A stretch of DNA of 64,000 nucleotides from Caldifarciminota bacterium (GCA_016934635.1 JAFGSK010000035.1:1-64000), one strand, 5' to 3'. Positions 50,710 to 60,845 are shown, numbered from the stretch's first letter. The notes: generated by a model not told the origin, from the sequence alone. Made by a program: numbers and translations.

Positions 50710-53205
50710 CTATCTTGAAAAGGCCTCTGCAGTCTCTCTCCAGTACTTGATCTCCTCGGCGTTCTCGCGGTAGAATTCGGTATCTGAATACGAACTGTCC
50801 AGACGGTCCAGGGCCTCGATGGCTTCGTTGATATCTTTCTTGCGGTCGAACGGCTTTGCATTCCGCGCACGACCTACAAGGGCTATCACCCTTAAGAGAA
50901 GTATCCTGGCCGTATACTCCTCGTACTCGGGATAGGTGAGGGCGAATATCTCCCCGCTTGAAATGACCTTGTCCCAGTCCTGTTCGAGTACCGCAATCCT
51001 GATGCGGTGGTAGTGAACCTCGGGAAGAAGCGCCTGAACCTCTTTCTGCTCAGGCCACTGCATGATACGTTCGAGTCTCACGGCGGCGGAATCGTAGTCG
51101 GTAAGTTCAATCTCCATCCGGGCAAGCTGCAAGAGAAGCGGAGGCAGATACACGCTTCTTTCGTTAACCTCGGTTAAAAGGTTCACCGTGCTGACCAGAT
51201 CGTCGACCTGCCAGAGTTCGGTATATTCCTCACCTTGCTGATAGTAGAACGCTTCGAGTATCAGGGTCGAACCCTCGGTAGAACTCAGGCGCTCGGCAAT
51301 CTCACGTGCATGCTCAACGTCGCCGCTGGCCATCGACGCGTCGTAAATCAATCGAAGCATGTCCTTGTAAAGGTCTGTGAACTTGAAATGATACAGGCGT
51401 GCTTCATTGACCAGTCTTTTAAGGGTTTTTTCCGCATCTGCAACCGACCCTGCCTCGATCTGTGCCCTTGCCAGACGAGGCCATGCATCACGCACCTCGA
51501 CAGCGGCAGGAAACTGGGTGAGTAACTCGTCGTATGCCGATGAGGCAAGCTTGGCTTGACCTCCCTGCTCGTATGAACGGGCCCTGTAGTAAAGCCCCTG
51601 CATGCGTCTGGAGGAATCGGATGAGGCGCTCAATTGAGAAAATACACCGGCTGCCCCGTTAAAATCATGCTTGGCGTAAAGGATCAACCCTTCGAGGAAG
51701 ACCAACATCTCCCTTTCCTGAACAGGCATAGACTCCTTGCGAAGCAAGGCAATAATCGAATCGGCACGCACGAGATCTCGCTTTCCAAGAAAGCTCCATG
51801 CCAGACTGAAGTAACCTTTCCTTCTCAAATCCGGGAAAGCGCTTCGGGTGCAGTAGGTGTAAAAAGGTCGTGCCCGGAGCTCGAAATGCTCACCCTTGTA
51901 ATAGTAAGCGTCCCCTACAGCCAGATGGGCAAGACCGATGAAGTAATTTTCCTCGCCTACGGCGGCTCCCCTATCCCTTATCACATCGGACAGCCCGATG
52001 GTTTGTTCTGAATTTCCTGCCTCGTTCTGTGCTGTAACGTAGACGGCTGTTACGAAATCACCAAGAGGCGAACCTCTGGATATATCCAGTCTGTGAAACA
52101 ACCCCTCGATTGCAGGAAGTGCTTCGGTATAGCTTATCTGACGCAGTAGAGAAACCATTGGTAAAACATCGTACAGGTACGATGCGCCGTATTTTGCAAA
52201 CAACGCTTCGGTCTGCTGATTTCCTTTGCCTGTAATCCACCTGGAGTAAAGTTCGTAAGCCGGTTCAGCGATTTCTATTTCCTTAAATCGCTTTTTTGCA
52301 TCTGCGAATCTACCTTGAGTCCACTCTATCCTTCCTCGAAGCAACTCGAGGTCATTTTCCTGTAACAGCCACTCGTAGGGAAAAGAATCACCAACTACCT
52401 CGAAGGCGTTATCCGCATCACCTTCCGCGAGCAACGCTTGAGCAAGATCGTAAATAACGAAAGGACTCAAGGGGAATTCCATCCTGAACATGGCTGTTAG
52501 TGAATCCCGGGCTTGGTCCGTGAATCCCTGCTGGAACAAGCGATGGGCTTTGAGGAAACGGCCTGTGGCTCCTGCCGGTTCTATCTGATTGTTAATATCG
52601 AGATGATAGCGCAGGGCAACGGCAAGCCTGGGTTCTTTAGGAAGAAACTTCAATGCTTTTGAGGGATTACGTTCTTCAAAAAGAAAGTAGAGAAGTGAAT
52701 CTTCAGTACGGATGAAACCCGTCTCCCAGTAGTTCACAAGATCGTAAAGGTAGTCGAAATCAACGCCTTCTGCTGCACCCGTATCCGCCTGGAAAGCGAC
52801 AAGGCTGCCGCTTACAGCATCCGGGTCGTTGCGCAGCCAATGGGCCGTAATTTGATAGGTGAAGATCTGTCTGCGCAACTCTGGGGCAAGAGGCTTCTCA
52901 GACTCAACTTTCAGAAGTTTGAGTGCACTATCAGGCATCATCTGTTCAAGAAGGCTGTAAAGTTTGAGGAAGGATGAGGAAAGCGGCTTCCCACCCAACT
53001 CGGAGAACAGCATAGCCTCGTCAATGGAGCTCTCGATGCCCTGGTCTAATTTATACCCGGCAAGTGAAAAAAGGTACTCTTCTGTGACCCATTCCGGCAG
53101 TTCGTAACTGAAGACCGGCTTACGCTCCAGAACTTCCATCGCTTCGATGGTATGAACCCAGTTATCGTCTTGAGCGAATAAAATGAGGGAAAAAAGAATA
53201 AGCAT
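50710..53205 (-). CDS. Large TPR protein, 831 aa (envelope operon)
   Basis: The protein begins with a hydrophobic signal-like segment (LILFSLILFAQ) and is made of about 15 TPR-type helical pairs. The last 170 residues share a pattern with the 904-aa TPR gene: N.RS.YL, WP then MPE or LPE, and a final DLYSDTEFY or YSDTEAY segment. It is exported, probably periplasmic or at the outer membrane. A role as a scaffold for an envelope complex is inferred. Its start is 77 nt after the stop of the 566-aa gene, in the same direction. Confidence 0.7.
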   Translation of the reverse strand: MLILFSLILFAQDDNWVHTIEAMEVLERKPVFSYELPEWVTEEYLFSLAGYKLDQGIESSIDEAMLFSELGGKPLSSSFLKLYSLLEQMMPDSALKLLKVESEKPLAPELRRQIFTYQITAHWLRNDPDAVSGSLVAFQADTGAAEGVDFDYLYDLVNYWETGFIRTEDSLLYFLFEERNPSKALKFLPKEPRLAVALRYHLDINNQIEPAGATGRFLKAHRLFQQGFTDQARDSLTAMFRMEFPLSPFVIYDLAQALLAEGDADNAFEVVGDSFPYEWLLQENDLELLRGRIEWTQGRFADAKKRFKEIEIAEPAYELYSRWITGKGNQQTEALFAKYGASYLYDVLPMVSLLRQISYTEALPAIEGLFHRLDISRGSPLGDFVTAVYVTAQNEAGNSEQTIGLSDVIRDRGAAVGEENYFIGLAHLAVGDAYYYKGEHFELRARPFYTYCTRSAFPDLRRKGYFSLAWSFLGKRDLVRADSIIALLRKESMPVQEREMLVFLEGLILYAKHDFNGAAGVFSQLSASSDSSRRMQGLYYRARSYEQGGQAKLASSAYDELLTQFPAAVEVRDAWPRLARAQIEAGSVADAEKTLKRLVNEARLYHFKFTDLYKDMLRLIYDASMASGDVEHAREIAERLSSTEGSTLILEAFYYQQGEEYTELWQVDDLVSTVNLLTEVNERSVYLPPLLLQLARMEIELTDYDSAAVRLERIMQWPEQKEVQALLPEVHYHRIRIAVLEQDWDKVISSGEIFALTYPEYEEYTARILLLRVIALVGRARNAKPFDRKKDINEAIEALDRLDSSYSDTEFYRENAEEIKYWRETAEAFSR

Positions 53206-53282
53206 ACCGTTTCCTATTTTTTAACCCCTCTGCAGTTGGAGATAGGTTACGTTAACCCATACCTGCAAATGCTAACCTTTGT

Positions 53283-54983
53283 CTACTTGGTCTGGTCTCT
53301 GCAGTATTCCAGATGCTTCTCAATCTCCCGTCGGGTAGGATGCCCCGCCGGCGCCTCATTTAACCAGCTTTCCGGGGCCTCTTTCAGCCAACGCTCGTAT
53401 AAGGGTATGGCGGCCTTGAAAGCCTTCTTGCCCTCGAAAATATCCCCTGCATTGTAAAGCGCATTGCCCCGTTCCTGATTGGATCCGGCCATAAAGATAA
53501 GAAGAGACAGATGAGCCTCGGTCACTTGTCCTTCCTGGAGGGTTTTCATAAAAAGGTCGGCCTCTCTTGCCAAATCATCCCACTTCTCAGTCTCTTTAAA
53601 CGTAAAGATACGCAGTTTCCTAGCTTCGTAAATATCGTAGGCGTACTCGTCAACCTGATTACCAATTATGGCTAGCGCCTTGGAGGTCCATTCGAGCACC
53701 TTATCGTAGTTCATATTCTCGTAGTATTCGCTTGCAAAACGAATCTCATAGTACGCCAGGTTAGGTGACTTTCCGAGTTCGTTGGCGTAGTATTTACCCA
53801 GCAGTCTGGCTATACTATCTTCCTTAACCGATAAATCCCTGAAGGCAGAATCTGCAATAAATGCGTAACAGGCATCTAATCCCTCTTCAGCCTGCATCCT
53901 GTCACTTACCTCGGTGGATGTATCCTGGATGATCGTCCGGTAGGCATCCATAGCCGATGGGATACTCCCAGCATTGTAGTATGCCTGGGCTCGAAGCAAC
54001 CGAATGGAGCCGCTGTCTTGATTTATTACCTTGAGCGCAGATACCACCTTAAGGGCTTTATTAAAGTATTCGATGGCCTGGTCGTAGGCAGCGTTCTGAA
54101 AGCTCCACCATGCAGTTTGGTACGTAGCAATCGGGGCAATCGAATCGTGTGAATAGTCATTCGAAACCATCTTTGCGTAGATTACCGCACTGTCCAGGTC
54201 GTTGAGGCGGTAGTAAGCCATGCCCAGGTAGAAGATATCTCGCGCAAGTAGCTGATCGGCCAGTTTTTTAGCCCTGGGATCGAGCTGAAACATGGCTTCT
54301 TCTTCCTTGTATCTGACCCCGTCATAAAGAAGCGTAAAGTACTCGACAGCTTCTCGATACACGCCCTCATTGTATTTATTTATCCCATAACCGAAAAGTG
54401 TGCTGACAGTCAACTCTGGTGTTACACCACAATTGTAAAATTCTTCACTCGCTTCCTCATGGCGTCCCAGATGCATATAAGCCCAAGCCAGGCCGTGACG
54501 GGCATGAGGATAGACTTCGGAAAACCTGCTGTGGTTATCCCTTATCTCCCGGTAGATGTCTTTCGCCTCGTTATAGTTTTTCAGGTAGTAGTACGATTCA
54601 GCGAGGACGAAAAGGATGTGAGGACGGAACACAGGATCGCCGTCAGGATATTTGTCGATATAGCCCCGGGCTTCGTTGATCACTTCCGCGTAATCTTCCT
54701 CGAAGTATAGATCGAGAAGAATAATGTTCTCAAAGGCGTCTTTAAGGGTAATATCAGTGGTTGAACCGATCAGTCGTTTAATATCCGATTCTTGTTTAGG
54801 GTCCAATCCTGTCGAGGTCGTATCCAATACAGGGTGGAATAATCGGGCCGGTTTAATCTCTTTTATCTCCCCTTCAAACTCCTCCGTAAGGGCAATTTGC
54901 GTTCTCCCTACCTGAGGCAGGGAGAACGCAATTAAAATACTAAGTAAGCCTAGGAACCTCTTTAGCTGGTTTGCCTGTTGCAT
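53283..54983 (-). CDS. Large TPR protein, 566 aa (envelope operon)
   Basis: A signal peptide (LKRFLGLLSILIAFSLPQVGRT) precedes tandem TPR repeats (DPVFRPHILFVLAESYYYLKNYNEAKDIYREIRD, ARHGLAWAYMHLGRHEEASEEFYNCG and others). Predicted exported scaffold. Its ATG overlaps the 904-aa gene by 22 nt, so the two are translationally coupled. It has a C-terminal AP.GHPTRREIEKHLEYC end with one cysteine. Confidence 0.7.
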   Translation of the reverse strand: MQQANQLKRFLGLLSILIAFSLPQVGRTQIALTEEFEGEIKEIKPARLFHPVLDTTSTGLDPKQESDIKRLIGSTTDITLKDAFENIILLDLYFEEDYAEVINEARGYIDKYPDGDPVFRPHILFVLAESYYYLKNYNEAKDIYREIRDNHSRFSEVYPHARHGLAWAYMHLGRHEEASEEFYNCGVTPELTVSTLFGYGINKYNEGVYREAVEYFTLLYDGVRYKEEEAMFQLDPRAKKLADQLLARDIFYLGMAYYRLNDLDSAVIYAKMVSNDYSHDSIAPIATYQTAWWSFQNAAYDQAIEYFNKALKVVSALKVINQDSGSIRLLRAQAYYNAGSIPSAMDAYRTIIQDTSTEVSDRMQAEEGLDACYAFIADSAFRDLSVKEDSIARLLGKYYANELGKSPNLAYYEIRFASEYYENMNYDKVLEWTSKALAIIGNQVDEYAYDIYEARKLRIFTFKETEKWDDLAREADLFMKTLQEGQVTEAHLSLLIFMAGSNQERGNALYNAGDIFEGKKAFKAAIPLYERWLKEAPESWLNEAPAGHPTRREIEKHLEYCRDQTK

Positions 54984-57676
54984 TCATCAATCAGAGCATC
55001 AATAGACTCAGCAAGTTTCCCATAGGCCTCGGTATCGGAGTACTCCGCCTTTAGGGTTTCCAGATGACCCTTGGCATCTTTATAATGCCTGCCACGAATC
55101 TGGGGGGAGGACTCAACTTCGCCTTGCTGAACGTAAGATAGAGCCAGTATCCAGAAAGCATTGGGAGCAAGGTCTATTCTAGCATCGTCACCCTTGGTGT
55201 AGGTCTTGGTCCAAGACTCAAGCTCGGCAGCTGCATCGGCAAAGTTTCCGTTCTCGTAGTAAGCTCTGCCCAGTTGGAATCTGATCTCAGGCATCATATC
55301 CCTGGTTGCGTTTGCGTCAGGCCAATTCTGCAGACTGACCAGGACTTCCTTGGCTTCACCGTAACGCTCTTCCTGCATAAGAAGGAGCCCGAGATTGTAG
55401 TTAGGTTCAACAAGATACGGACTGCGATCGTTATAATCGCGAAGTCTTTCTATGGTTTCACGAAGATCCTCGATGTCGGAAGGCTCTGTGAACTCCATCG
55501 ATTTGCTGTAGTAGAGCATCTCTATCTTCTCGGTGCTTCCGGTCTCGCTTATCAGGGTCTTTGCATACTCCTCGGCCCTGACTTCATCATTGGCGATATT
55601 GAGCATGTAGTCATACATCAAAGCCAATGCAAAGGTATAGGGCTCTTTGTAGATACGAGGGTTCTTGGCCTTCAAGGATTTCAGATCCTCAGTAGCGGCA
55701 ACTGCCTTATCCGCCTCGCGGGCCTGCAGATAGAAATCGACAATCTTCTGCCAGGCGATACCTGCAGCAGGACGCTCTGAATAACTATCTGTTAGCTCTC
55801 TATAGATAGCCAGGGCGTCACCCCACCACTTCAAACGCTCGGCGCATTGAGCCTTCCAAAGGAGCGCATTGTCGATAAGGCTGTCGGCTATCTCGTTGTA
55901 GCGAACACCACCGGCTAAATCCTGGTTATCCTTGCTTGAGGCAATCCTAAGGTTCTTCTCGTAACCCTCTTCATCGAGAAACCATCCAAAGGCTTCTTCG
56001 TAATTACCGTCATAGAAGTTAGCAAGGGCTTTGCCGTAAGCGGAAAGCACCTGGGCGTCCTTCTTCTGGGTATGATCGAAGATATACTTGAATTCATCAG
56101 AGGCTTCATTGTAGCGATGTGACTCAAGCTTGTACCAGGTTTTGGCAATCGTAGCCAGGGTACTTATGTAAGCATCAGAATAGTTCTCTTCTACCTTATC
56201 ATACAACTCGCGAGCTTCCTCGCGCCTGGGTCTGTGGCGCAGCTTTCCGTTGGCGTAGGATGAGTAATAAGTGGCGTCCGCCCAGTTGTAAAGCAGGTAG
56301 GCACGAAAGTCACCGCCCCATTCAACTTTAACTGCGTCATTTTCGCCACGAAGCCTGTCGCTGGAGTATCTTTCAAAGTCGTTCAGGTAGGCGGCCGGCT
56401 TACCCATTGCATCCTGGAACCTGCCCATCCGGTTAAGGGTCAACATAGCCATACCCATAGCGGCTTCGTAGACCATCAGCTCCTCTGCCGTCGTAGTATC
56501 GTTGAACTGAGGCTTGTTAAGCCACACCTCGTTGTAGGCGGCCATGGCCTCAGGGTACTTGGCCTGACGGAACTTTATGTTGCCCCGGATGTAGTTAGCC
56601 AGGTTTTGCATCAGGTTGGGGTTGCCGCCGGTAATCTGAATCGTTTCCAGACGCTGGGCCTCACGCTCTGCTGACTCTATATTACCTTCATCTTGATAGG
56701 TTTCGTAAAGTCTGTAGGTGGTATAGAAATCAACCATCGTGTTTCTGGCCACCGACCTCGCGCGATCGTAAGCGAACTCGGCGCTGTCCGGGAGGGGAAT
56801 CTCGGCATAGGCCTCACCCAGCATAAAGTTGGCATGACCGGCTAGCAAGGGATCGTTCTTGTTGGGATCGCCGATTGCATGGAAATGGTCTACAGCAAAC
56901 CGGTAATCCTTCTCGTGGAAATATGAGCAACCCAGATAATACTCCGAGAAATCCAACAGGATACTCTGGGGGTACTCCTGCATGAATTGACGGAAAAGCT
57001 CCTTGGCCGCCGCATACTGTGCACTATAGAACTGCATCTCTGCAGAGCTGAACTTGACCAGTTCCTCGAAACTCGCCTCCTCTGCCAGATCGCCAAGTAT
57101 GTAACGCATCTCGCTTAGGTAATCCGGATTTCGGGAAAGCAGGAGGGCTCGGGAAAGGAAGAGCATTATTATCGGATAGGGAGCCTCTTCGAGTTTTCCC
57201 TTGAGGTGATCACGAGCGGCTTCATAGTCAGGTCCAACACCTGGCTGGCCGATCAGGTAATCTGAAACCCCCAATCCGCCGTACTCCTCGGCGGCATCGA
57301 AGGCTTCCCTGGCCTTATCGTCCGCTCCACCTTTCTGGTAGAAGCACAATCCACGCGAGAATTGAATCTGTGGCTCGAGATACGCATACCGGGCATCTCC
57401 TGGGATGTCTTTGTAAAGTATTTCGTCCAGGAGCCTCAGGGCTTCGTCAACATTCTCCAACTTGTATGCGCAGGCGGCGATGCGGTATTTCACTTCAGCG
57501 GCAAAGCCTTCTTTTCCGGCGGCACTCAGAATACCCTTGAAAAGCTTGTAAGCCTGTTCGTAGTCTCTCTTCTCGAAGGCCTTTTCCGCCTCAGCGTAGT
57601 CATCCGAGAACGCGCCGTACGCAACCTGCATCCCTGCAAAAAGCAGGATTGCAGCAATGACTATCGCTTTCTTCAT
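54962..57676 (-). CDS. Large TPR protein, 904 aa (envelope operon)
   Basis: A signal peptide (KAIVIAAILLFAGMQVAYG) is followed by an uninterrupted array of TPR and Sel1-like helical pairs (EAEKAFEKRDYEQAYKLFKGIL, IAACAYKLENVDEALRLLDEIL, ...). The C-terminal 170 residues are related to the same region of the 831-aa protein. TPR proteins of this size commonly bridge outer-membrane components. AGGAG precedes the ATG. It starts 16 nt after the PorV-like gene. Confidence 0.75.
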   Translation of the reverse strand: MKKAIVIAAILLFAGMQVAYGAFSDDYAEAEKAFEKRDYEQAYKLFKGILSAAGKEGFAAEVKYRIAACAYKLENVDEALRLLDEILYKDIPGDARYAYLEPQIQFSRGLCFYQKGGADDKAREAFDAAEEYGGLGVSDYLIGQPGVGPDYEAARDHLKGKLEEAPYPIIMLFLSRALLLSRNPDYLSEMRYILGDLAEEASFEELVKFSSAEMQFYSAQYAAAKELFRQFMQEYPQSILLDFSEYYLGCSYFHEKDYRFAVDHFHAIGDPNKNDPLLAGHANFMLGEAYAEIPLPDSAEFAYDRARSVARNTMVDFYTTYRLYETYQDEGNIESAEREAQRLETIQITGGNPNLMQNLANYIRGNIKFRQAKYPEAMAAYNEVWLNKPQFNDTTTAEELMVYEAAMGMAMLTLNRMGRFQDAMGKPAAYLNDFERYSSDRLRGENDAVKVEWGGDFRAYLLYNWADATYYSSYANGKLRHRPRREEARELYDKVEENYSDAYISTLATIAKTWYKLESHRYNEASDEFKYIFDHTQKKDAQVLSAYGKALANFYDGNYEEAFGWFLDEEGYEKNLRIASSKDNQDLAGGVRYNEIADSLIDNALLWKAQCAERLKWWGDALAIYRELTDSYSERPAAGIAWQKIVDFYLQAREADKAVAATEDLKSLKAKNPRIYKEPYTFALALMYDYMLNIANDEVRAEEYAKTLISETGSTEKIEMLYYSKSMEFTEPSDIEDLRETIERLRDYNDRSPYLVEPNYNLGLLLMQEERYGEAKEVLVSLQNWPDANATRDMMPEIRFQLGRAYYENGNFADAAAELESWTKTYTKGDDARIDLAPNAFWILALSYVQQGEVESSPQIRGRHYKDAKGHLETLKAEYSDTEAYGKLAESIDALIDECNRQTS

Positions 57677-57692
57677 GATAAAATCTCCTAAC

Positions 57693-58988
57693 TTAACGTT
57701 CTACCTTCAAAAGTTTGCCTTTGTAGACAATCTGGTCACCCAGGTTGTCGGTAATGGTTATCCTGTAGAAGTACCATCCGTTCTTAACCGGACCTCCAAT
57801 AATGTTGTCCAGGCCGCTCCATTTGAACTCGCTCGGGAAGGCGTCTCTATCAGGGTCTTTGACCTCACGCTGCTGACGATAACGAACCGTGCCCAGTTGA
57901 TCGAGAATCTCGAATGACCAGCGCTGGGTACGACCGTAGAACACATCGGTCCCGTGAACCAGGATATCTGCATATTCGGTAGTGGTAAGAACGACAGGTG
58001 TAACGGTAACGTAAAGCCCGGCCACGCTGCGCAGCTCAAGGTTTAATGAAACCTTGTGCACCGGACCCAGCATCCGCTCAACCGCGTGAGGCATCATGAA
58101 CGCGTAGTCCACGTCCATACCCAGGGTGCGGGCAAGGTCAAGATGCAGACCCAGGCCTGCAGACAGGAAGTTTTTGTTGATTCCCGCCCTGAGCGAGATC
58201 AGATCGAGGGGATTGAATTCGAGTCCGCCGTACCAATCCAGTGCGGCGCTATCGACAAGGGCGTAGGAGATGTCAAAATCCCCGAGTACCAGGTCACCGG
58301 GAACCCTGAGTCCCAAACCGGCGCGTATAATGCGCGGATTCGCAGGAGTCTCGCCGTTTCCGGTATAGTCCATCGTGGCGCCAAGAAGATTCTTAACCGT
58401 CACGCCGAGGGTTACGACATCGTATGTCCAACTGGGAACGAAACTTGCCGGATAGATCATAGCGCCGAAGTCCGCATCGAATCCGAACGCATCCTCGTCT
58501 GCCAGCACTCCGAGCATGAATTTAGGGGAAAGGCCCAGTCCGATGAACTTGAGCTTCTTGCCGTAGCTGAGTATTACGGCGGAATTGTTCATCCCTGCCG
58601 AACCGGAGATAGGATCGCCGTTCTCGTCAAGTATCGTCCCGTCGTCCAGCGAAGCAAAAGCGCCGGTATAAGTCAAGCCGACGGTACCGAACGTACCCAG
58701 GGGCATGTTACCGGTAACGACGCTCTGCATGGCTCCGGCATAAAGGAGGCCACCCATGAGACCTATTCTCGTGGTATGTATCTGCCCCAGACCTGCAGGG
58801 TTATAGAGCATGGCCTCGCCCTGGTCCGAGATAGCTGTGAACGCCTGACCCATGGCAAGGGAACGTGCGCTTCCGCCCGCCTCGAAGATCATACCACCCT
58901 GACCGCCGACACCTTCTGTACTCGACTGTCCAAATGCCAGGGAAACCAGGAGCGGCAGAACTAGAAGTAAGTATTTAGCTTTCATCAT
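57693..58988 (-). CDS. PorV/UPF0164-like outer-membrane barrel with FlgD-like C-terminus
   Basis: The 431-residue protein has a signal peptide (KYLLLVLPLLVSLAFG) and then the PorV-type opening (GARSLAMGQAFTAISDQGEAMLYNPAGLG). A beta-barrel body of about 320 residues and an 80-residue FlgD/Ig-like tail with GLDNIIGGPVKNGWYFYRITITDNLG follow. PorV proteins are outer-membrane carriers in T9SS; no other T9SS core gene is visible here. It is the second gene of the envelope operon, with AGGAGG 12 nt before the ATG. Confidence 0.78.
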   Translation of the reverse strand: MMKAKYLLLVLPLLVSLAFGQSSTEGVGGQGGMIFEAGGSARSLAMGQAFTAISDQGEAMLYNPAGLGQIHTTRIGLMGGLLYAGAMQSVVTGNMPLGTFGTVGLTYTGAFASLDDGTILDENGDPISGSAGMNNSAVILSYGKKLKFIGLGLSPKFMLGVLADEDAFGFDADFGAMIYPASFVPSWTYDVVTLGVTVKNLLGATMDYTGNGETPANPRIIRAGLGLRVPGDLVLGDFDISYALVDSAALDWYGGLEFNPLDLISLRAGINKNFLSAGLGLHLDLARTLGMDVDYAFMMPHAVERMLGPVHKVSLNLELRSVAGLYVTVTPVVLTTTEYADILVHGTDVFYGRTQRWSFEILDQLGTVRYRQQREVKDPDRDAFPSEFKWSGLDNIIGGPVKNGWYFYRITITDNLGDQIVYKGKLLKVER

Positions 58989-58999
58989 AGCCTCCTGAC

Positions 59000-60625
59000 C
59001 TACCAGATCACCATGAATTTTTCGGGGTAAGTTTCAGTGCTAAGGCCCATCTTGACTCTCAGCACCGCCTGATATAATCCGCTTGCAACCCTAACGCCTT
59101 TGCTGTTGCAGCCGTCCCAGGTAATGATCTGGAAACCGGGTTCAAGTGGTGTACCGGAGTCGTAGGTAGCCTTGTAAGCGATGTTGCCGAAGGGATCGAC
59201 AATCAAAAGCACAACCTCGTCTGCGCCGCCTTCTCCGACTTCGTACTTGAAGTTGATCGAGGTTACGCCTACAGGGGTGTTGTACTTGAATGGGTTGGGG
59301 TAGATAACTAGTTTGCCAAGTTCGTATACACTGAAGGTCGTGTCTACTGTCAACTCTCCACCGGAAATTCTGATCTTGTAGTCGCCTGACGTATCAGCCC
59401 AGATCTCTGTCGAAGCCTTGCCATCCGGAGCTTCAGTATAAAGAAGGGTGTCTTTTATATGGAATACCGCAGCGTTACCTTCTATTAACTCAATGGATAC
59501 AGGCAGGTTGATAACCGGTTGGTCATCACCATCAAGGGCTTCAACTTCGAGGGTGGCATGGACTTTTACAGGTTCTGATTCGTGAATCAATGTCATGTTG
59601 AGGTTTTTTGGTCCACCTGTAACTGTGAGTCTGGTGTCGTATTTGGTTTTAAGACCATCGGGCGGCACTTCAGCATGAATGTACTCGTTAGCATTCGACC
59701 TCTTGAAGGAAACTTCAACGTCTTCAGCAACACCTGCAACGATGGGATCAGCAGTATCCCCGGTGAGATTTTCGTCCACCAGATCATAAACATTTACATC
59801 CGTAGCCCCGTAACTGGGAACGACATTCCAACAGGTATCCACGGCGTAAATGTCTACTATGTAAGCAGTACCCACCGTAGCATCTCGAATTTCACCGCTC
59901 TTTCCAGGATAGTTGGATGTGGAATCGTCTCCAGGAACATGCTCCTCGTCAGGAGTAATAATCAAAAGAGCCACAGGGTCATTCACATTGACCCTAACAG
60001 TGCTTTCGTCATTCTCATAAGCACCGCCGGAAACGGTCACGGTACGGTTAGTGAAACCGTTGAAACCGAAAACCCTCCGGAGCTCAACCACGTCATCATC
60101 CACGTGTTCGAAAGGATCATCGGAGTGAATCACAAAATCTGTAGGGGTATCGACGACGATGTTATACCATTTATCGCAAACGTTTACATCGTAAGTTTCT
60201 GGAACTCCTGCGGTTACAACTGAGTTGCCGGTTTTCCCTGAAGGATTTTCAGCGTTCCCGCCATCATTAGTCTCACCTGGGGCTAGTATCTGCCAGTTTA
60301 CAGGATCTCCAAGCGTGACATTAAAAGACTCAGACAGGCCCTCGTCGCCGAGCTTGTTAGCGTAAAGCATTAATCCTGTACCATCATGAGTAATCTCTAT
60401 CTTTCCAGTAAAAGGAAGATCAATCGTAAGCGTATCTACCCAAGACTTGTTATCGGAACCGGATCTGACTCTAAGGTCTATGTCATCCTTGGGACCTTGG
60501 TCTGAAACGATACTTACGTCCACAGGAACACCAACTTTAGTCGGAGTCCCGCTCGGAAAGGTTATTGTAATGGCTGCGCTTGCGGCCACTACTACAAGGA
60601 GTGTAAGAAGGATGGCCTTCTTCAT
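59000..60625 (-). CDS. Secreted Ig-repeat protein with FlgD-like C-terminal module
   Basis: The 541-residue protein has a signal peptide (KKAILLTLLVVVAASAA). Ig-like modules follow; two show the same plan, DPVNWQILAPGETND..GNAENPSGKTGN and DPVALLIITPDEEHVPGDDS..YPGKSGE, each followed by a cysteine-bearing strand (VNVCDKWYNIV, VDTCWNVV). The last 100 residues have YPNPFKYN and WDGCNSKGVRVASGLY, a FlgD/T9SS-type sorting module. Predicted cell-surface product and probable cargo or tip of the operon's assembly. First gene after the promoter, AAGGAGG before the ATG. Confidence 0.75.
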   Translation of the reverse strand: MKKAILLTLLVVVAASAAITITFPSGTPTKVGVPVDVSIVSDQGPKDDIDLRVRSGSDNKSWVDTLTIDLPFTGKIEITHDGTGLMLYANKLGDEGLSESFNVTLGDPVNWQILAPGETNDGGNAENPSGKTGNSVVTAGVPETYDVNVCDKWYNIVVDTPTDFVIHSDDPFEHVDDDVVELRRVFGFNGFTNRTVTVSGGAYENDESTVRVNVNDPVALLIITPDEEHVPGDDSTSNYPGKSGEIRDATVGTAYIVDIYAVDTCWNVVPSYGATDVNVYDLVDENLTGDTADPIVAGVAEDVEVSFKRSNANEYIHAEVPPDGLKTKYDTRLTVTGGPKNLNMTLIHESEPVKVHATLEVEALDGDDQPVINLPVSIELIEGNAAVFHIKDTLLYTEAPDGKASTEIWADTSGDYKIRISGGELTVDTTFSVYELGKLVIYPNPFKYNTPVGVTSINFKYEVGEGGADEVVLLIVDPFGNIAYKATYDSGTPLEPGFQIITWDGCNSKGVRVASGLYQAVLRVKMGLSTETYPEKFMVIW

Positions 60626-60682
60626 AATAGTCCCTCCTTGGGCTTTGATTTGTTTGACTTTACTTTTTGTTTTTTATTCATA

Positions 60683-60710
60683 ACTATACTGTACTTCACC
60701 GTATTGTCAA
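60683..60710 (-). promoter_or_regulatory. Promoter of the Ig-PorV-TPR envelope operon
   Basis: Minus-strand TTGACA (60705-60710), 16-nt spacer, TATAGT (60683-60688); leader of about 55 nt with AAGGAGG before ATG 60625. Confidence 0.75.
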
Positions 60711-60724
60711 GCACTTCGCGAACA

Positions 60725-60797
60725 TGCCGGGGCGCAGAATCGAACTGCGGACACCGGGTTTTTCAGACCCGTGCTCTACCAACTGAGCTACCCCGGC
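60725..60797 (-). tRNA. tRNA-Phe (GAA)
   Basis: A complete 73-nt cloverleaf on the minus strand. The acceptor stem GCCGGGG pairs with CCCCGGC plus discriminator A. The D-arm has AGCTCAGTTGGTAGAGC. The anticodon stem CGGGT/ACCCG carries loop CTGAAAA, giving anticodon GAA. The T-arm has GTTCGATTC. CCA is not encoded. Confidence 0.97.
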
Positions 60798-60845
60798 CCG
60801 CGATTGTGAACTATACTTGGTTTGACAGGGTTTGTCAAGTATCAT

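Noticed and set aside
58056..58964. 302-codon plus-strand ORF antisense to the PorV-like gene
   Set aside because: The PorV-like frame has a signal peptide, recognisable motifs and operon context; the antisense product has none.
59582..60223. 213-codon plus-strand ORF antisense to the Ig protein
   Set aside because: No promoter or Shine-Dalgarno; the Ig repeats on the other strand explain the openness.
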